A DNA stretch of 64,000 nucleotides from positions 1,054,001-1,118,000 of the forward strand of contig JBAJFG010000172.1 of assembly GCA_037903475.1 (NCBI GenBank). The letters run 5' to 3'. Numbering within the stretch: position 1 is the first letter of the stretch; each line of letters opens with the position of its first letter. Below are positions 57,439-64,000 of this stretch, one piece after another. The notes under the pieces are model-generated. The model was not told the DNA's origin and searched no databases. It saw nothing but the letters and a program-made list of their open reading frames with translations. Both the position numbers and the translations under genes were made by a program. The stretch is from Ancylostoma caninum. Lineage: Eukaryota; Nematoda; Chromadorea; Rhabditida; Ancylostomatidae.

Positions 57439-60400
57439 TTACAACTCGGTCGACTGCAGCGGCGGCGGCGGCGCCATCACCCGCTGCGTCGTCGGAACGG
57501 CATCCGTAGTGTAGTACGGATTCACCTTCCTGAATTTCAAACCATTTTTTTAGAAAAAAAAAGACAACGCTGAAGAAGTGCACAACTCACTGTGTGGGTT
57601 GTCGACTAACAGAGATGTTATGTACAGTCGTCTGATTTGCGATGTGGCGCAATTTGCGCGCGTATGAATGTCGCTGGCGACAGTATAAACATATACATAT
57701 GATTAACAAGACGACCACTGCGACGAGTACACCGAGCTGAAAACAAAATACTCTAAAAAATCGGAATAATGGTTAATTTTACCCGAATCGGCTAGAATTT
57801 CAGGATTACTTCTGTAAAACTCGACAACAGGGGTTTGACTTACAAAAATTAGGGTTATCTTTCTGTATAAATTGAAGAGTTTGGTACGTAGTCACACATC
57901 AAACAGCAAAACCAGTTGCCAACACCACCTGCTGGGAGACCGATGATTTATATTACCTTCCTGTCATAGAGGTGTGGTAATACATATCAGCACTCTCTTC
58001 AAGTAGGGGAGTGCTCCAGACAAAATTAGGTACTTTCTTGTGAGAGTAACTCATTCTAGGTTAACTATAACAAATCTTAAGGGAGTTTAATTATCCATTT
58101 ATCTATCTGTTCACTTATTTATTTATTTATTTATTCATTTATTTATTTATTTATTTATTTATTCGTCTGTACATTTATCCTTTATTTATTTTACCCGCAG
58201 AAGCATTACAACCTCATGAGTCATCTCTTAACTGCTTAGTGTTTACTGGTTGTAATGCTTCTGCGGGTGAAATAAATAAAAGATAAATGTACACACGAAT
58301 AAATAAATAAATAAACAAGTAACTGCAGATGGGACTATTTTTGTGGACTCGTCCTCGTTTCATAGAAATGAAGTTTAGAACTGTCGCGTTATGTGGAACG
58401 GTGTGCCAAGGTGGCGCGATCGACCTCCGTGGTTGGTTGTTTCATATGCCCAGCCAATCATAGAACTTGGCAGCGTCATCCATACAGGTACACCGCTTCA
58501 CACTCCGTTTCCGTGGGAGCTCCTGTCATAGAATTTTTTTTTCGACTACAAGAATTTTCCGGATCAGTGTACGCTGATTGAAAAATTTGTTCCTAAACAA
58601 ATTTACTCCCACATATCTTGGCAAAATCATTTAGCGGCACATTTTGCTCAAAAACTTGGACCAAACTTCTTAAAAATAAGAATTTTCAATCTAATATGTA
58701 TATTCACACCCCTGGGCACGGCATCGCTGAGATTAGCCACGGTTAACATACCCGAATTTGCGCTTCATGGTATCCACCAACATGCTTACCCAAGTGATGT
58801 TGCCTCTACCCAACTGGTATACGCACGTGTATAAGATTACCCGTCCTTCAAGTGATACACCCGACCACGGTAAACTGTGAACTTACGATGATTGTCTCCA
58901 GCGCCACAATATTGCTGGTAGCAAGTGAGATTGGCTCACGGAGACCATAAGCATTCCGCAGTTCACGTCTTGCCGTAGTGTTCGACGACATCATTCTTCT
59001 GAAACCAGTAATTGCATCATAGTACGCTCGTTACTGCCTCGCAGACCACTGCTCAGAAAAGTCCGCAATTTCGCGTTCAGCCTATGTATAAAAAACGCAA
59101 AAGTACAGAACAGGACAAACCTCAGGGCGGTGTCGACCTCGACAAACGCTCCATGTGAATCCAAGAAATGAGCCAGCACAACCGTAAAGTTCAAATTCTG
59201 TCGACATCGATCAACTACGGCCGTCAGCGAGGTGGCATTTGACAGCAATCTTAATTACAGTAATTTTAAATTATACGGTAGTGTAGAAATGCACGTAAAA
59301 TTGCGTACCGCACTATGTTCCTCTCGTTCCTAACAATAAACTCGAACGGAGCATCGAAAAGCAGCTCTGTCTGTTGCGAGTACGTGACGACAGAAATCTA
59401 AAACAGATGTAGGGTGAGTAGGACCACCCACTAATCAATAAATCGATCGGACTCACCACAACGCTTGCGGAATCGTCGTGATTTGCCCCGTCAGTTACCG
59501 TAACCGTGAACGAGTAGGATGATTCACGCAGCGCCTCATTGGCCGACAACTCGCCAGTTTTTGGATCGATCGATATCGGAGCTTCAGATAGTGGATAGCT
59601 CTGAACAACGCTTACCGTAGTGACTGGAGGAGTACTGTGGGATTACTGTAACTGGCAAGAAGTACCTGTTTGGGTGTTCTAATTGAGCCTGAGATCGAAT
59701 AACGGAGTCCTTCCTTTTCCTCGTCAGGATCAGTCGCCGACACTTTTGCCAGGTGACTACCGGGTGAGGCGTGGCCCTATAGAAACACATTTTAGACAGA
59801 CGTCGAGAAAATTCTGTAATTACGTACTTCTGAAAATCTACTGACCTGTATAACCGTGGCAAAGTACTTCTTCTCGGAAAATTTCGGGAAATTATCGTTA
59901 ACGTCCTTAACTGTTAAAATACCAGTTATGGAACCATTGGTCGATTTGTGAGGGTCACGGCAAGCCAGGTGACAGTCGTAAGCTGTTATCTGAATATGCG
60001 AAAAGAAATTCGAAGGTCAATTCTGCAATTACGGACTTGGGAAGGAAAAAGCATGAAGGATGGGGAACCTACCTTGAACTTATGTTCAGCTTTCTGCTCC
60101 CGATCAAAACTCTGATTTGTGTATAGCACTGGGAGGGTAGGTTCCAAGAAGAAGAATAGTGGCGATTCGCTTGTATAGCATACCTAAATCATCGATTAAT
60201 CGGATGACGTAGGTGGAAGTAATCAATAAATATCGTACACACATAAATACACACACATACACACCAATGGTGTCTCCACCCCCACCACTCACGAGAATGG
60301 ACCATCAAATTCTTGAAAGTACTTTATAAATAAGACATAATAAAAATCTTGTATAACCTTATTTTTAATTGTTTATTTTTATTATCCTTGTTTCACTGCA

Positions 60401-62595
60401 GCACTGCTCGGGCCCTTGAAGGCTGCAGCCGCGACGCGCACATGAATCGACCAATCACAGAGCAGCAGCGCACCTCTTGTCACGTAGCTCCAAACACGCA
60501 CACACATACACATATACACACATACAGACACACATATACATACCCGCATACACACAAATAAAACGTCAGTAGTAGTAGAAAGTATAAAATAAACCCTTCA
60601 CAAAATAAGCGTTAATAAAAGTAAGTTCAACAAAAAAAATGGAAAACTATAATCAATTCGTATCCAGGACGCGAGCTGATGTATAATAAATAGTATAAAA
60701 TAACTGAAGCTTGAGTACAGTAGTCATTCAGCCATGGTGGTACGTACGACATGGAATGCATACTGCACCTTTGTGTTGTCAGCATGGAAATCGCCATCCA
60801 ATGCCGCTGGAATTCGTCCTATTTGTCTGGGCAGCGGCGAACGATCGTTCTCTGGCAGTGAGAGGTGGAAATCCTGAAAAAAAAAAAGAAATCTTCCCAC
60901 TGTTGACTATAGAAGTTGTCTCACAGAAATTAGATAATTAGCCAACCTGTTTCGGGAAAATTGGACAGTTGTCGTTGCGATCGTTCACAGATATGAACAC
61001 GTGAACGGAAGAGCAATTTGCCTGACGACATGCCAGAATCTTCAGTTCGTGGACAGGTTTCTTCTCAAAATCAAATGGTTCTTTCGATGAGAGGGATCCT
61101 GAGGCGTTCAACGAAAATCGTTCCCAATCCTGGAAAATTTTCACTTATGTCCGAGGGCATTTCCTGATAAGGAAACTAGAAACCCATTTTAGATTGATAG
61201 CGAGAAGAAAGTAAAAAGATTAGATGGTAAAAGAAAATTTTGTTCGGGAGCGAGAACTGGTCCCTGTGTTCGAGAGCGAGAGTTGGTCCCTGTTCCTGAT
61301 TGCTGCCCCTCGTGATTTCTTTAACTTTATCTCGACAATTTTTGAAAATTCAGCACAATTTCTCAATATTTGTGTTTCTTTCAGATTTCCAAGGGGATAA
61401 TTACTTTTTAACAACTAAAAACTACACCAAACTAAACTATATTAGTGAAATATAATTACTGAAATAACAGTGCGCATCATTATATTCGCAGTATTGGAAA
61501 AAAATAAAAAGGACCGCTTCTAGACTAATAAACAGCCTACCTTTTTGAATGTCTCATCGAATTTATACTCGACCACGCCCATATTCTCCTCCTCAAGCAA
61601 TTTGATGCGCAGGAGCTCGTCATACTGCACATCTTCGTCATAGTAATGAATCGAGTTTTGTTTGGGAAAGACTGGAACAGAAGAAGTGCCAGATGGAAGC
61701 ACAAAAATAATTTTTAACTGAAAAAAGGACTGACCAATCAGAGGATTGTGATGATTGTTAGAAGCTGGATATACCGTAACACAGAAAGGATATGTTACTG
61801 ATAGTGGGGGATTCCCGGAATCCTTGGCCACAATGGTGGAGCAGAGCTGTAAAAACCTATTGTCAAAGTTTGTCAATGGAAAAGAATCCGGAATGGTTTA
61901 CCCTTTCTCCAGCATAGCCATCCAGCTTCTCGGCGACCACCAGCTTTCCTTCGTCAGTCACATGGAAAAGGGTATGGTTGGCGTCCAAGAAAACCTCTTG
62001 TTTACCGCCTAAAATCATTTTTAATGAGAAATTCCAGCATCCCCTTACCCGCAAGCCTATAAAGCACTTAACAATACTCTAGTAAAGCGGTAAAGATTTT
62101 TAACACCTGGTCATTGAGTGGAGCATTAATTTTGGGGCTACACTCTGTTTATAGAGTGATGACAATCCTTGAAATCAATGCCACTCACCCTCATCAAGAT
62201 CGCTCGCACTTATAACTGTTATCGTTGTTCCAATCGGAGTATCTTCAGATACTGTGAGGTGACTAAGGTCAGAGTTGTGGATCACGGGCGGATTGTCGTT
62301 GGCGTCGCGTACTAACACAGTAACCTGAAGTAGGGACCTATGGGTTATGTTTGAATTCTCAGATCCTTAATTTGACATGGTCATGGAAGAGTTCGTAGCG
62401 AATATGTCCAAAACGCTGAGCATTGTCATGGAATCATCACTAGTACGTCTTTTTATCTGTACAAAGAGAGCAGTAGCAATGAAGAATGTAAGCCAAGTTC
62501 ATTTTCTCTAATTAGCCCAACGTAGCAAAAATTCGCCTTCGTCTGCATTCATGAAATCTTTCCGGGAAGGTCCCATGTTTCCCGTTTGCCCAGAG

Positions 62596-62650
<55 letters not shown>

Positions 62651-64000
62651 TCTAATACATGGAGAAAAGGTGCACCACAATACAACAGTTAGTGCGTACT
62701 CGCAGATAGGTATATATTATAGTAAGGGCACGCTATGTATATGTATCTGGGTAAAAAATCAAACATAGCTGGTTAATATTCAAAATATGGGCATTCTTTC
62801 TCCACCTGATGACACTAAAGAACGGGAATTTTCATAGAAAAAAAAACAAGACACCAGTTAACGAATTTGTGTGGTAAAACTTGAGTCATCGTGCTTCTAG
62901 GGAAGGTATCCTCAGGATGTACACCCCTATTTACCTGGAAAACTCGTCCACATAGACGAGCTGAGTGTCACAGCCTTTTCGGGACATTTAGTGACATTTT
63001 GCCGGGATATTTAGTGACATTTTGCCAAACGAAGGTTATGAATCACTAAATGAAATAGCAATTGGCTCATTTGATGACATTTGATCAATGTAGTATTTAC
63101 CGAGGCAAAAACTTCATTGTAAGGCTCTCCTCCCTCGTTGTCGACGCATCGCACTGTCAGGGAATGGGAGCGTTGAGTTTCGAAGTCTAGTTTAGACTTC
63201 AGCTTGATTTTCGAGGTCCTGAAATTTCAAACAACGTTTGGCTGAAAAAAAGCTTGCAATGCTGGAAAATACGATAGAGTTACTTATTCAGTTACAACAA
63301 AAAGTGCGGACTACATTTCATTCATCTGTACTATCCAGTGAATTCTGCCCAGGGACTACCGGAACTTTTTCCTTAAATTTTGCTCAAAAATGTCCTAGAA
63401 AGCAATGGAGATGTTTAAGACGAACATCTCCATTGCTTTCTAGGACAATGAATAAGATGGGAGACCATTGGCTAACGCCAAGAACGCCCCTCCCCTCCGT
63501 CCAGCCATCTGGCCATCTGGCTCGTGACGACCACCTATATTCCATTAAATTCACATACCTCTTGTCAATAGCAAAGTATCCATCGTCCCCAACCAAGGAA
63601 TAAAGTAGCAGCGAGAAATTGCCAATGTCTCCGTCTCTGGCCAACGGATACGGTAAATCCAGAATTGTGCCTACATCGGCGGTCTCATCGATCTGTGTGG
63701 TAAAAACAGATCCGTTCACGAAAACCGGCCTAAAATTACGTTCTCTCTTCTTCCATGCGTCCTTTAAAATCTCGCAGGCAAAGAAAATTTGATTAGTAGA
63801 AGCACCTGTTATCATTGGCATCGGTGAGAATGAGTGAAAAGTTAGTGTGAGCCTCGTTCGCGTCCTGATCCACGACGTGAACAAGTCCGCTAATAGCGCG
63901 GAACTTCTCAAAGTCCAACTTCTCCTTGGTACGTATGTAACCTTCGCCATCGATCTCAATCACGTCTTTGGGTCCTTCGAGTACTTCCAGTGTGTACCTG
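57439..64000 (-). CDS. Cadherin-superfamily transmembrane protein, C-terminal part (5' end beyond window)
   Basis: Exons on the minus strand: 64000-63806, 63729-63559, 63218-63101, 62324-62189, 62008-61902, 61846-61735, 61671-61541, 61129-60947, 60873-60748, 60183-60073, 59989-59846, 59776-59666, 59634-59616, 59581-59457, 59397-59309, 59249-59138, 59081-59035, 58998-58887, 57736-57591 and 57529-57439. Phases agree throughout. Calcium-binding cadherin motifs recur: DANDNR, DANDNPP, DRNDNCP, DVNDNFP, and DPDE/DLDE. About four to five ectodomain repeats precede a divergent membrane-proximal segment, one transmembrane helix (LGVLVAVVVLLIICICLYC) and a basic tail of about 60 residues ending in a proline run (APPPP). 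I do not see a catenin-binding region, so a classical cadherin is unlikely. Orthology is not assigned. Confidence 0.85.
58090..58315. repeat. Palindrome flanked by TTTA/TAAA runs in cadherin intron
   Basis: The arms carry ACCCGCAGAAGCATTACAAC and its complement, bracketed by ATTTATTT and AAATAAAT runs and the pair GTACATTTATC/GATAAATGTAC. It is a MITE-like hairpin in the 57737-58886 intron. Confidence 0.65.
60478..60555. repeat. CA-rich microsatellite
   Basis: Repeated ACACATA/CACACA units in a cadherin intron. Confidence 0.7.
62597..62652. repeat. TTTA tetranucleotide microsatellite
   Basis: About 14 uninterrupted TTTA units inside the 62325-63100 cadherin intron. Similar but less regular TTTA tracts occur near 39411-39495 and 58095-58165. 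Confidence 0.85.

Noticed and set aside
1..64000. CRISPR array, bacterial operon, prophage or riboswitch
   Set aside because: The window is spliced eukaryotic DNA; repeats are palindromic transposon-type or microsatellites, not spaced direct repeats.

Overview
This is eukaryotic genomic DNA, most consistent with a clade V parasitic (strongylid, hookworm-like) nematode. Coding exons are short and joined by either roughly 40-70 bp introns or kilobase introns filled with palindromic repeats. The gene content fits a nematode: expanded M13 (neprilysin-like) metallopeptidases, glucocerebrosidases, an Srt-type chemoreceptor and a cadherin. No bacterial operon features are present. Species-level placement is not possible from sequence reading alone. 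All exon models were built by hand from protein-family similarity, GT/AG signals and matching intron phases.

Layout. (1) Positions 1-10409 (+) are the 3' part of an M13 gene: the end of a first domain (X1) followed by a complete second domain (Y1). (2) Positions 13724-35319 (+) are a second, paralogous gene: a signal-anchor exon, a complete first M13 domain (X2, to about 25112) and a complete second M13 domain (Y2, 25169-35319). In both copies a 56-bp intron joins the two domains in frame (phase 1), predicting a single type II membrane protein of about 1,560 residues with two zinc-peptidase domains, each with its HExxH and ENxxD motifs. Reading through that small intron gives a stop after 3 more codons, so a one-domain product is also possible. 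The two genes form a tandem array with a period of about 24.3-24.9 kb. (3) Positions 35320-38586 are mostly non-coding, with a truncated RTE-like retroelement. (4) Positions 38587-41463 (-) are an Srt-family seven-transmembrane chemoreceptor whose last part I could not find. (5) Positions 43982-49513 and 50643-57102 (+) are two complete 13-exon glucocerebrosidase (GH30) genes of 519 and 522 residues. Intron positions and phases are the same and both catalytic glutamates are present. (6) Positions 57439-64000 (-) are the 3' part of a cadherin gene (20 exons), including the transmembrane segment and a short cytoplasmic tail, convergent with the second glucocerebrosidase gene.

The long introns and spacers are dominated by TA-flanked DNA transposons and fold-back elements (3965-5940, 14251-16281, 29287-30570, 45259-46404), smaller palindromic MITE-like repeats, and tRNA-derived repeats that keep A-box and B-box like promoters. 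The most notable signal is the bidomain M13 architecture with its potential intron-retention switch, preserved in two tandem copies.
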